DNA of 64,000 bases, taken from the NCBI RefSeq assembly GCF_008831285.2, contig NC_045143.1, positions 903,503 through 967,502 of the forward strand, read 5' to 3'. Position 1 is the stretch's first letter, and every line of letters starts with the position of its first letter. This document shows, in pieces, positions 36,342 through 48,067 of the stretch. The translations under genes were made by a program, and so were the position numbers. Under the pieces are notes generated by a model. It made no database searches. It saw only the letters and a program-made list of their open reading frames with translations, and was not told where the DNA came from. This DNA comes from Nymphaea colorata (lineage: Eukaryota; Streptophyta; Magnoliopsida; Nymphaeales; Nymphaeaceae).

Positions 36342-36960
36342 AGCCAAAGAACAAAAGAAGGCCGAAACACGCAACCGAGAGAGAAGGTGGTGCAAAGTGG
36401 ACGGAGGAACTCAAGAATTTAACACCGCAAGAGAGAGGAAAGAGAGATCACAAAAGAAAAAAAAAAAAAAAAAAGATTTGTAGGGACTTCGGGATCGGTG
36501 CTCCTATCACATTCGAGAGAGAGAGGGAGAGTCAAGAAGAAACAGAATATAGTTTAAAATGAGCATAGGGATCGGAGATGCTGCGGAAATTCTATTAACA
36601 AATGGAGATGAGGAAGCGATTAGATGGAAACGATGACTGAAGAGGAAGGAGAAGGAGATGGAGTTGGAGGAGGACTCGCTCAAAAGCAGAGAGGCAACCC
36701 GAGAGAGACGTCAAACAGACGGTCCTTATCTTGTGGGTCGCCTTTCTGCATCGGATTCTCTCCTTCCTTCATTGCATCCCATTCTTCTCTCTCCCACGCT
36801 ATTATTATTGTTGTTGTTATTATCCGTTATTGCCTTATTTATAAGAAAGGTGGAGTCCAATTTTTTGTTCCGACTTCTAATGCTTCACCTGGAAACTAAC
36901 CATCGATTTCCGGCTCAAATCTAAGGGTGCACATCGGATCCGATACTCGGGTTTCAGTGC
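36342..36960 (-). promoter_or_regulatory. Probable 5' UTR and promoter of the SMR gene
   Basis: Directly upstream of the SMR start. On the transcribed strand it is CT-rich (TTCTCTCTCGG close to the ATG), with a long T-run opposite the poly-A at about 36459-36475 and another CT-rich stretch near 36516-36530. A CTATATTC box lies about 205 bp upstream of the ATG and could be a TATA element, but this is uncertain. Confidence 0.35.
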
Positions 36961-39900
36961 CCATCTTAAGTCCATTAGCTATGGGCTTAACTAAAAATTT
37001 GAGAGTTTCTTGAATATTATAAAAATCTGGTGTCCAACAGCAATCTTGGCCAGATGAAGAAAGCAGTGGCGTTTTAGAAATTTCTTTAAAAAATTATGTC
37101 CATTTTAGTTTTTTATTATTTTCATAATTCTCATTTTATCTTTTCAAAAGTCTTCATTTTTCGATTACACACTCATGTGCAGAGTCAACAGCCAGCAGCT
37201 AGGTCCCGCATATTGTTGGCTTTTATGTGTATATGTGTGTATATATACAGGTCTAAATGCATAGCTTCTTCAGGTCCTAGACTCCTAAAGATGGAAAGAA
37301 AGAAAGAGAAAAAATTATTAATTGATATTAGATGACTTAAATACTTTGTCTTGTTTTTTTCTTCATTTTTTCTCTCAGTTATCCATTTTATCATGAAGAT
37401 GGACGGCCAAAATGGTTCCTTACCAGCACCTAAGGGTTTAGTACCTACCAATTTCTCATATTGTCTCTACTGAGATATTTGAATTAAAATAAGTATAATA
37501 ATGGACATATTGACTGATTATAAAGTACTATTTATGTGTCTAATTAAAAGTCTATGTAAAGCATAACAATGTATTTGATAAATGAAAGATAATGCCACTA
37601 ATGTGTCCGATAGCAAGGAGGAAATTTAGGGCCAAGTCCAAGTAAGAAACCTACCACTTGTCTGAAGGTTGAAGCTTTTACCCAACTCGCGGCTCTAACT
37701 AGTGGGATTTAGGGCGGAGTTGGCCAAACTTGGGTTTCCAATATTTAATTTTTTAAAAAAAATAACCTTTGAATCAGGTTTCTTTTTACTGTGCTTAAAC
37801 CAGGCATTTCTTCTCCGGGATATCTAATCATTCCCGGATTTGTTGGCCTAAGCCCTTATTTTATGGATCTTGGTTCTAGACGTGGGGTGCAAATGGACGC
37901 CGATTGAGGATCGGATCTTGCACTTTCTGGATGCATCAGATGCGGTCCAAAATCCAACATCTCACGCACTAAGCTGGTCCAGATCCAGTTCAGTGAACCC
38001 CTAGCTATAGGTGAATAAGCCCTCCAGCTAGTTACTTGGGACACATGTATATTTGTTGAATATGGTACAGAGAAAAAATAATGGGAAAGCAATATAATGG
38101 GAAAATCTAAGAAATGAACTGTATATTTAATAATTAAATATTATTTTAAAAACATCTAAAATTAATCATGAAGATGGTAGGGCTTATTTTTTTACTTTTA
38201 AGTGGTCTTCGACTTTACTCTAGCTGGTTTTTGCTGCAGTTGTATTGGATTTTTAAAAAATCTTATTTAACTTGTTTTTTCGGAAATATATATTTTTTCT
38301 CTGATCTACAGCTAGTACAAGCAATCAAAAGGACAATTAAAATCCAACTACGTTTCCTTCATCTGGTTCAACTAATTAATTAATTTCAAACCATGTGAAC
38401 TCTATGAATTTCCTTTACAAAATAAATAAATAAATTTATTTAAATTTCTGGTCCATTAGCTAACGAGGTTGAACTTGATCTGGGGTTGAAAGCCGTACAA
38501 TAAATAAATAAAATGTAGAGAACAATACTTGGAATAAACTGCGCAGCTTGGAGATTGCCTGTTTCCAGCTTGCCAGTATGAAAAAAGAAAAGCGAGAGAG
38601 AATAAAATGACCAGAAATTTAATAGAAGGTAAAATTATTCCCGTTTGACTGTGCAACTGGCGCTTGGGTAAAATTTTATCTGGTAAAGATTATCTGTAAA
38701 AGATTTGGTGTAGTTTTTTTATAGGTAAATTCTGCAGTGTCTACTGTCTAAGTGTTGACGGGTTCGGGCGATTCATATGCCGCGAGCCCGCGACTGACGA
38801 CCAGGCTTGACCATAATAAAATTAAAGCATTTTCATTTACAGTCCAAAATTTCCGTTATAATTCAAATCGTACTCGTTTTTTTTCTACTTTTTCTACTTT
38901 ACTATTCGTAGGTTTACCAATAACAGCCAAGTAATAAAAGATCTTTCATTTTAAAACAACGCGATATTTCGCGTCCTAGACTACAAGGTCCTTAAGAATT
39001 AATTGAAGATTTTTTTTCGCTTCATAAAAAAAAAAATAGTTGTTGTCTAAAAACTTTTTAAAAAGAGTCTTAATCGCAACTTCCTGTGTTAAAAGTTGAA
39101 TATTAACGACTGTTAACTAAAAATATTAAAAGTTGAAATATCAACTCCACTCGGTGAATTCAGGCGAAGTCCGATGTCGGAAAACTGAAAAGCCGGTGGC
39201 CTTTTATAAAATTATTGAAAAATCGTGTGAGCTGATTAAAAATTCCTGTAACTTGAACGAATTTAACAATAACGGAGCCCAGAATTGGCAGAGTCCGACG
39301 AAAGACCGGACGGTGGGTGGTAGGCCGTCTTTGGCCTACGACCCCGCAAGGAACTCCTGTATTCCCGCCGGCACCGAGAAGTTTTCAGAGAAAAGAATCC
39401 CCAGAGTTTTCATTCCCATGTGCAAATTTCCCCTTTGACCTGGGAATCGGAGATGGCCGGATTTCCATTCGTCTCGCGTCCGGGAAACAGGGGAATCTTT
39501 TCCGTCAAATTAACAAACGCGAGAAAGGAGAAAGTAAAAGGCGTCGCCAGAAAACGCAGCCGGATCCAATGCTGCCGTGAAAATCTCGGTCAAAAGTAGT
39601 AAAGAGGATCGAGCAACCGAGGACCAAATGGCTTAATTAGCATCAGAGTCTGAGTAGGCTTCATCTTCCACCTGCACATCACTAGATCCACTGTTCCTCG
39701 TAGACAGAACTTCATCTAATCAAACGCAACTTGTGCTTCTCGTTTCAAACGCATTTGAGAAAACGGAGCAACGCCGTTGAAATGTAAAAGCGATCGGCCG
39801 AGTGATGGGACGTTCCGAGCTCAAATGCTGCTTCATGACTTTGATTTTGGTTTCAGTTCATGCTACCAACGTCAATATATCTGACTTGGATTGGACATTC

Positions 39901-42573
39901 AATGGAATCATGCAGAAAAGATAAGATATGGAATCATGCAGAGAAGATAAGATATGAAAGAAAAAAATAGTACTCGAGTAACTCGACTAAGAAATTGGAT
40001 TCCATATAGATTTAAGAAATAACACATTATTGGATTCGGATATATATATATATACATGCTAATGGATTTAGACCAGATTTAGTTTTAAATAAAAGTTGTA
40101 TATCCAATGCTCCTACGTTTTGAAACAAAATAGGATTTACATGAAGTTCAAATTGCAAAACTGGATTTCAAATTTGGATTTACATATGAATTTTTTTTGT
40201 CTTAAATTTGAATCTAAATATGTGAATATCTGAAAAGGCAGATACAGTTAATAATGTATCCAATTCGAATTTGAATCTTGTCTCGCCAATAGCCAACAAC
40301 ATTTAGAAAGATGAAAAGTGGGATCAGGCCAGTGAACAGGAAAACGTCCATATCATACGTTCCTAGCTGACGAAAGCACTATACTTTTGGTAAGTTGGTA
40401 GCTTTTGAACCTGTCCATGCTAAGTCGACCAGGTATTCTAAAGCTTATATCTCATGGAAATATACCCTAAAATTGGTAGATTCTAGTCAAGGTTGGATAA
40501 TTGAAATTATGTTCAAAATTAAACCAGTTCCAGTCATTATGTACATATGGTTTAGTAAGAAATCGAGACAAAAAAGTGGGAAATGACGGCGTTCCCCTTT
40601 CCCGGAGTTTCTTCTTTCCCGGAGTGTAGGGCTGCTCGGGGACCTGGGTGGACGGCACTTGTAACCTTGATGGATCAGGATGTTCTTTACCTGCAAAGAC
40701 AAAAAGGGGGCGGGCGAAGAGATGAGGAGAAGAAAGAAAGAGCTCTGCTCTGAGAATTATCAGCTTTTGGTGCAAGCTGAGAACCAGCAACAGAGCGCCA
40801 TCAATGAAGAACATGTACTTTTTTTCTGCAGAAGATGAAGAAGAAGAAGAAGGATGGGCCTCACATGGGTAGCTAGAACAAAAGGCAAAGGGTTTAGGGG
40901 GGTGGGTCCTGTACCATACCATACCATATGTGAGGCACCTGATGTGCACCAGCAGCATAATAGCCGACAATGATCACATAAACCTTTCATCATTCTGCAA
41001 CATTTTATAAGTGAGGGCCACCCTCATGCCATCATTAGTCTTCGGCGCCTGCTCCAGGACAGGATAATCAACTTTCCTTTTGGCAGCGCCAAGCGAATCC
41101 TCACCTCAAAGTCTTCCTACAGATAAAATGGATCAGATATATGTGGTTGTTCATGACCTGATTTTGAATTCATTAATTGGATTTGGTAAATGATATGAAT
41201 CCAACTGCTCTTCAGATCTAGACTCGGGATCTGGTTCTATAACTAAATCTGGATCCGAACCTGACATCTGACTAGAATCAGGTAACTATTGCACCTGATT
41301 ACATATGAATGTCCGGTTTTAAATACGCAATATTTAACATGTCAACATGTTAATATCAAATTAAATTATATTTAAGCATCTATAATTTAAGGTCTTGGGC
41401 AATTATTTTCGAGTGACTGATTTTTTTTTTTTTAACCATATAGCAACGTCGATCATATTTGAACTATGCACACACATATATATAAGCTATGAAATTCAAA
41501 AGTTTTATGTCATGAATATGGATCATTAAAAGATCTTATTTACACATTGCCACCCATTTTCTCGAATTTGTAAAGTCAGAATTTTGAGAAGCAACTTGAT
41601 TACACGGATTTGGATCTGTTTTCTTCTCCCGAGCAGGAGAAACTTCCTGCTTTGGCCCATTCTACAAAAGACCGGTAGTTCGAATCATTTTCCGTAAATT
41701 AAAAGGCTGAAGGTTCAGATATGGGCCATGGGTATGGATCGGCTTTTCTTTAAAGCAAACCACTTTTATCTGTGTATCGATCCGTACCCGAAGTCTTCTT
41801 TTCTCGGGTCCAGCCTTTTGGGGCACGTGATCATACACACATGCATGGTTCAGCTTTCCGTTGGGTTCTTCCTGAGAAAAGAAGCTACTATCAAAAGGGG
41901 TCTGAGAAGGTGGGTCATGACCCGATCCAAATTCAAATCATATCTGATAGGATCTAGGTTTTGTATTATAAACCCCTTCTAATCTAAATACCAGAGATGG
42001 GTTTTGCTTATTTTGGTCAGATTTGTAAGATTTACTAGTAAATGGGCCAGTTTGGCTGGGAAATAAAAAGTTTCAATGCGACATAGATAAAACATATCAG
42101 TGCACTTCTTTGGAATTTCTTTGGAGATGTGCTGAATTCGAGTGTTTGAATTTCTGAATTTGAACTTTTTACACACTTTTCTTTCTTAGTTCTAACTATC
42201 AAATGTTCAACATAATCACATCATATTTCCTAGAACAAGAACTTGTTGTTCTTGAAATATGTGTTTTAAGAAGGTGTGCTTCCAAGATACAATGTTCTTC
42301 ATATCAAATGCCATTTTATAAACCTTTGCCCTTGCCCGAGCGAACATGCTGAGCCCATCAAAGTAGAAAGTCACATATGTGTTTTTAGCAGCAAGGAAGT
42401 GGCAAGAGAGAATTTGAATGAGCCACTTCCTTCAAAATTTTACTTTTTGGCTTCTAAAAATTTATATGTATATATATTTGTATATATGGTTGTTGGATTA
42501 CCCTGATCATCCGGCCTGTCCTGCGCGTGAGAGATTCAGATGGACCGATGGTTGGAGGATTTCAACTTCTCTT

Positions 42574-42635
<62 letters not shown>

Positions 42636-43353
42636 ATCTTTCCTTCCATCTTCTTTTCACCTACCCATCTCATAAAATTTTTCAAAATTGCAGCTGGAAA
42701 CGAAATGAGACCTTAACAACGCAGTGATCGCTGTCTGGTTCCTGTCCTTTGCAAGATATGGCCATTGATGGAGGGCATGAGTGTGGCATAATTCCAATTT
42801 ATTTGATTCTTTAGATTCGGACATTTTTCTTTTGAAATTTATTTAGAGTTAGTTCTGCATTCGAACATTATATTTAGTTATAGGATCCATACTAAGTGAT
42901 ATTTGTTTGAAAAGTTTCATTTTCATCAGCTAGAAAACTAGGTTGAGTAGTTATACTTTGTAAGTGGTTAGGTGCCTACCACTCTGTTTGAGAGCCACAA
43001 GTAGAAAGGGAATTAATCAACATGACAACATCTAAGGGTTTTCATCCTCCACAGGCAATTCTCATTTTCATTCAGTTCTAGCTTCAGGTTTACACTATAC
43101 TGATCGCTGTGCTTCTGTTTTACACTAAATGTGGATTCAACTCTGAACTCTGTTGTTTCTTTGAGCTCTGATCAGCTTTGCTCTGCACTCATTGTGCATT
43201 CAAATTAGGCAAAGTTAGGCAGTTCTTCTGCATGGCGCTACCCATTACAGTTAATGCTTCTTTCTGTTGGCATACGCAATGGAACTCAAAAATTCTGCAG
43301 CAGTTTATCATATCTGCGGCTAGAGATTGTGCCTTTGACATGTTTTTTGCTGC
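36961..43353. other. Long spacer, no recognised gene
   Basis: No frame with a known family. The 39160-39570 patch is GC-richer with a 101-codon plus frame of unknown meaning. The 40467-40970 minus frame (167 codons) includes a Ser run and ends in unremarkable sequence. Short tandem features: a 26-bp duplication near 39904-39955 and ACCAT repeats near 40914. The rest is AT-rich, with GGATTTGGAT-type degenerate repeats at 40.0-40.3 and 41.2-41.3 kb. Confidence 0.45.
42567..42635. repeat. Compound (CT)n-(TA)n microsatellite
   Basis: (CT)n from about 42567 to 42613, interrupted once by CTAT, then (TA)n to 42635. It has the same orientation and order as at 29916-29989. Confidence 0.95.
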
Positions 43354-43505
43354 CAGAGGCGGACCCAGAAATTTTTAGCTGAAAAGCATTAATATAAAAT
43401 TTTAAACTTTTAAGGAGGATAAAATTTACACAGAGGTGTCAATATAAAAATAAATGCTTTTTATAGGTCTGTGTGGGCAATTGCCCACATCTGCTTCTGC
43501 CTCTG
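43354..43505 (+). mobile_element. 152-bp hAT-type MITE with internal 18-bp palindrome
   Basis: Termini CAGAGGCGGACCCAG (left) and CAGAGGCAGAAGCAG (right, opposite strand) agree at 12 of 15 positions. Flanking octamers TTTGCTGC (43346-43353) and CTTGCTGC (43506-43513) agree at 7 of 8, as in an aged 8-bp hAT target duplication. A perfect palindrome, TGTGGGCAATTGCCCACA, lies at 43472-43489 near the right end. There is no coding frame. A second GAGGCGGAGCTA start occurs at about 43706 with a related CAACTGCCCACAC motif, but its right end is not clear. Confidence 0.7.
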
Positions 43506-43513
43506 CTTGCTGC

Positions 43514-45748
43514 AGTCACCTGCTTTCTGCACTGGACATGACTGTCACCGTGACTGCTTGCTGTTCTTTCCCATGGCATGAAGTGGTTGCTCTGATCCTT
43601 AGCTGCAGCAAGTATTACCTGTAGTCTGCACTGTAAGTGCATCTTCTTGCTTGAGCGTTGCAACTGTTACAGAAGCTCCAAATCTAGTCTTGAAGATCGT
43701 CAAGTAGAGGCGGAGCTACATATGGACAGGTGTGCGCATGCAACTGCCCACACCTCCCCTTCAAGTTTTCTTTATTTTCAATCAATATCTTTAAATGTTT
43801 GGTCTGTTATGTATATGAGTTAAAATCACTTCATACCATGCCAATAGAGTTGCATTTTAATGTACTTTAATAGTGTTAGATTCTTATGCCAATAAAAAAA
43901 CTGTGTTAAGAGTGTGAATTCAAATAAAGAAAGCTATTTATTAGGCAAAGGAGCTTGAACACTTTTTCTTCAATAATCACATGGGGCCTACGATTACTTC
44001 ATATTTTAACATTTAATTTTAATATGTTGGATTCTTGGATTCCAGATATCTTATTTCTAGCAAAGATTTCATATCCTTCGTTATGCAAAGATTACATCAT
44101 GAATTTGTAAACCCTGCTTCACTCTTCTCTACTTGCTAGTTATAATTTTGAGACATAATGGAGATATTAAATCTCAAGTTAAAAATTATGGAGATCTTGG
44201 ATATATAATTAATCTCAAAAAATGTATACTTTGTTAGTACAATGATTTTAAGGTGAACATACTCACCAATATCATTAAATTTGTTGGTCTTCTTCAACAA
44301 TACAATTTTTCCAGGAAAAGGACAACATAAATATGAGAAAATATGTTTTCAGAAGTTTCCCAAGAAATATATAGAAAGAATTGTAAAATATGAAAAACTC
44401 GAAAAGAATAGAAACCATATACTTTGACTTTATGAGTAAAAGTTTTAAATGGCCATTTAATTTATCAAGTTTTTTTCAAGTTTTTTTCTAAAAAAAAAAC
44501 GCTTTTTCTGTGACTAGTCTCCGTGAAACCACATTTTGTTTCCAAAAACTGATTTTGGAGTGCCATTCAGATGTTCTCTTCGAATTTTTCAAAAATTTAC
44601 AGGCTTATATAGTTTCCAAATTGATGATTTGACATCTTTTGGATATTATTACGGGATACTTAGATTTCTTCCCTGTTCAGTGTTTCATGACAGTGAAACT
44701 GATGTAGCCAATAAGATTTAGCTGTTTAAATTCTACATCAACTCAATTTGAAGAAGAAGAAGATGCAACATAGCATGAACTTCGATTCAATAATAACAAA
44801 CAAAGAAATTTAGCAAGTAAAGCAAACAAAGCAACGAGAGGGATGCCAACAATGTGCAGCCTGCCTCAATGGGAACCTTATGTTTGTTAAACAAGGAAGA
44901 AAAATGGGTATACATCTGAAAATAAGATCCAACTAAAACTAAATCATTAAGATCCAAATACGTTTAAAACGAATAAATAATCTAATATATCATCTTTTGA
45001 AGAGTTGCTCCGAGTTGAATTCCCAACTGAATCTGATGAACAAGTTTCGATACATGACGAGCTTGAATCTGCTTTGGTTTACCAACTTATAACCATGTCC
45101 TTATATCTCTCGACAAAATTTCAATATTTCAATATATCATCAAATATATTTCTACATATAAATTAAAAATTACGATTCTGCCCCTGCCTCTCACAGACCA
45201 AAAAATGCACAGAAAATATTACATAGTGATCTTAAAAGGTGTTTGGTAGCTGGAACTTTGGGACACTTGTGTCCGCGCTCTTGGTACCGGGAGCTTTTTC
45301 TTTCTTGAGAGTTGAGACACTTGTTGGGAGTCCTGGGAACATGTTCCTGCACGTTTGGTAGCTGGAACTTCTTGTCCTGGGGACACTTTTTCCCTGCGGG
45401 TTGACTGAGGTTGGTTCCAGAAGCCGTACTGGAACGACCGGGCTGCTAGTTCATGGGTCGACCAGCTAGTCCGGCCCGACCTCCGAAACGCCCCTCCCAT
45501 ATTATCCACAACGGAGAAAAGGAATTTCCCCTGCCTGCTCCTCTCCGTCGGTCTCTCATCGTTCCTGCTCCTGAAGACCTGAATTTCTCCCAGATTTTCT
45601 CCGGAGCTTTCTCTCCAACATCGCCGTAAGCTACTCTTCCTCTCTAGTTTCCAGCACAAGCTCATCATTGTTCACATCTCCTCCCATTGCGGTAACACCA
45701 TTTGGAGGCCGCGTTCCGACCCTCTTGAAAGCTTCCTGTGCTTCCCAA
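43514..45748. other. Spacer and 5' flank of the MEE40-like PPR gene
   Basis: No separate gene. Near the gene, GTTTGGTAGCTGGAACTT occurs twice, at about 45241 and 45354, in otherwise dissimilar GC-rich sequence; this is a local duplication. The 149-codon minus frame 45668-45219 overlaps the PPR leader and has no family resemblance. No confident TATA box was found. Confidence 0.4.
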
Positions 45749-48067
45749 ATGTATGTTTCTCCATCTCTACAACCTGCGACCCTCTCTTCTCTTCCTCACA
45801 GCTTCTCTGTTCCCAAACCGCCACCATGGCTTCTTCCAGGTAAGAGCCACTTCAAGCTCATAGCTTTTTCATCCACCTCACAGCAAGCAGAAATCGCTAA
45901 ACCCTCACCCTCAAAAACTACCAACTCATCTGATATTCTTCCCTCCGTAATCCATCAAATTCCTCCGAACTTCACCTCGAAGGACCTTATCAGCATCGTG
46001 CGCAGGCACGGCGATGGTGACACCGCCGTCAGCGTCTTTAATTGGGCCTTGGAGCAGCCGAATTTCGTGCCTGAGTCGTCGCTGGTCGAGGTGATCCTGC
46101 ACCAACTTGGAAGCGAGGCGTCTTTTGAGGAAATGAAGGCCCTCCTGGAAGATCCAGGGTGCACTGTCACCCCAGGTATGTTCTTGGCCTTTGTAGAAAG
46201 CTATGCAAAACTCCATATGGTCGATGAGGCTGTTGGCATTCTTAGTGAAATGGAAAAATTCGAAGTTGAACCTGACATATTCATCTACAACAATTTATTG
46301 AACTTGCTCGTTGATGAAAACAAGCTAAAGATGGTCGAATCTGTGTATTCTGATATGGGTAGAAGAGGGGTCAGTCCTGATGTGTCTACTTTTAACGTCT
46401 TGATCAAAGCGTTGTGCAAGGCCCACCAAATCAGGACTGCTATTTCCATGATGGAGGAGATGTCGGACTATGGTTTGGTCCCAGATGAGAAAACGTTTAC
46501 CACCATCATGCAGGGATATATTGAACAGGATAATCTGGACGGTGCGTTGGAAATCAAAGAAAGAATGACAAGCTCTGGATGCAAACTCACCAGTGTCACG
46601 ATTAATGTTTTGCTCCACGGATACTGTAAGCAAGGTCGAGTTGAGGAAGCTCTCAATTTTATGGAGGAAATGACAGTAGATGGCTTTTATCCTGACAAGT
46701 TCACTTTTAACACACTAGTGAATGGATTATGTCGAGCTGGACATGTTAAACATGGCCTTGAAATACTTGATGCAATGCTTCAGGAAGGGTTTGAACCTGA
46801 TATTTTCACCTACAATACGTTGATATCTGGGCTCTGTAAGTCTGGTCATCTCGAGGAGGCCATGAATGTTTTAAATGAGATGGTCTCGCGTAATTGTTAT
46901 CCTAATGTGGTGACATATAACACTTTGATAAGTGCTATGTGTAAGGAGGATAGGATCGAAGAAGCTACTGAACTTGCACGTGGTTTGTCAACGAAGGGCC
47001 TTCTTCCGGACGTTTGCACATTCAATTCTCTCATTCATGGCCTCTGCAGAGTTGAGAAGCTAGCGATTGCCATGGACCTGTTTCAGGAAATGCAGAAGAG
47101 TGGGTGCCCGCCAGATGAATTTACTTACAATATGTTGATCAGTGCCCTCTGCTCGAGAAGGAAACTCGAAAAAGCTCTCGCATTGTTGAGAGAGATGGAA
47201 TCTAACGGCTGCGCAAGAAGTGTGGTTACATACAACACCTTGATTGATGGGCTATGCAAGAACCAGAGGATTGAAGAAGCAGAGGAAGTATTTGACCAAA
47301 TGGAACTTCAAGGAATTTCAAAAAATGTTGTGACTTACAACAGTCTAATTGATGGTCTCTGCAAGGCTGGAAGAGTTGAAGAAGCTGCTGAGCTAATGGA
47401 TCACATGATAATGGCAGGATTGAAACCTGACAAGTTCACATATAATTCATTACTCTCATTCTTTTGCAAAGCAGGAAATATAAAAAAAGCAACTGACATT
47501 GTTCAAACGATGACTTCAAATGGTTGTGAACCAGATGCTGTAACATATGGGACCTTAATTGGTGGTTTATGCAAGGGTGGCAGAGTACATCTGGCCAACA
47601 AGCTACTCAGAACTATCATGATGAAGGGAATAGTTCCTGCTCCCCAGACTTACAACCCCATAATTCAATCACTTTATAAGCAGCAAAAGACAAAAGAAGC
47701 CATGAGACTATTTAAAGAGATGATTGAGAAAGGAGAACCTCCAAATGCTCTCACATACAAGATTGTGTTTCGTGGCCTATGTTGTGGGGGAGGACCTATT
47801 GGTGAAGCCGTTGATTTCCTTAAGGAGATGATGGAGAAAGGTTTCCTACCAGAATACTCAGCACTTTCCATGCTAGCAGAAGGTCTCTGTACTCTGTCAA
47901 TGGAGAATACTCTATACGAGCTCATTGATCTGGTCATGCAAAAAGCTAACTTCTCTGGTAGTGACGTTGCTGTTGTAAGGGGTTTCCTTAGGGTTCGAAA
48001 GCTGCATGATGCAATGGCTGCTGTAGGGCGTGTATTGAAGACTCACAAAACTAGAGAAAGATACTAA
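45749..48067 (+). CDS. MEE40-like: P-class PPR protein, probable ortholog of MEE40 (At3g53700)
   Basis: Single-exon frame of 772 residues. The N-terminal ~60 residues are Ser/Pro-rich and poor in acidic residues, consistent with an organelle (chloroplast) transit peptide. From about residue 140 to 725 there are roughly 16 tandem 35-residue P-type PPR motifs with the usual PD.(F/V)TYN(T/S)LI.GLCK pattern and no E or DYW extension. The motif order and odd segments (CARSVVTYNTL, RGLCCGGGPI, a C-terminal TLSMENTLYELI) match Arabidopsis MEE40, whose loss arrests embryos. PPR proteins bind organellar RNA for processing or stability. The frame is open upstream to a stop at 45572 but has no ATG before 45749, so I start there. 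It is convergent with the other PPR gene, 2.1 kb away. Confidence 0.9.
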   Translation: MYVSPSLQPATLSSLPHSFSVPKPPPWLLPGKSHFKLIAFSSTSQQAEIAKPSPSKTTNSSDILPSVIHQIPPNFTSKDLISIVRRHGDGDTAVSVFNWALEQPNFVPESSLVEVILHQLGSEASFEEMKALLEDPGCTVTPGMFLAFVESYAKLHMVDEAVGILSEMEKFEVEPDIFIYNNLLNLLVDENKLKMVESVYSDMGRRGVSPDVSTFNVLIKALCKAHQIRTAISMMEEMSDYGLVPDEKTFTTIMQGYIEQDNLDGALEIKERMTSSGCKLTSVTINVLLHGYCKQGRVEEALNFMEEMTVDGFYPDKFTFNTLVNGLCRAGHVKHGLEILDAMLQEGFEPDIFTYNTLISGLCKSGHLEEAMNVLNEMVSRNCYPNVVTYNTLISAMCKEDRIEEATELARGLSTKGLLPDVCTFNSLIHGLCRVEKLAIAMDLFQEMQKSGCPPDEFTYNMLISALCSRRKLEKALALLREMESNGCARSVVTYNTLIDGLCKNQRIEEAEEVFDQMELQGISKNVVTYNSLIDGLCKAGRVEEAAELMDHMIMAGLKPDKFTYNSLLSFFCKAGNIKKATDIVQTMTSNGCEPDAVTYGTLIGGLCKGGRVHLANKLLRTIMMKGIVPAPQTYNPIIQSLYKQQKTKEAMRLFKEMIEKGEPPNALTYKIVFRGLCCGGGPIGEAVDFLKEMMEKGFLPEYSALSMLAEGLCTLSMENTLYELIDLVMQKANFSGSDVAVVRGFLRVRKLHDAMAAVGRVLKTHKTRERY

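Noticed and set aside
36342-36395. 18-residue N-terminal extension of the SMR protein
   Set aside because: It begins with TTG; the ATG at 36341 is the first in-frame ATG.
40467-40970. 167-codon minus-strand ORF, considered as a small secreted peptide precursor
   Set aside because: No signal peptide, cysteine pattern or known peptide-hormone motif; the Ser run and odd composition suggest chance.
45219-45668. 149-codon minus-strand ORF opposite the PPR leader
   Set aside because: Arg/Ser-rich product of a GC-rich duplicated promoter-proximal region with no family resemblance.
45668-45748. N-terminal extension of the MEE40-like PPR protein by 27 residues
   Set aside because: The extended frame starts at TTG; the first in-frame ATG is at 45749, and the frame is open upstream only to a stop at 45572 with no ATG.
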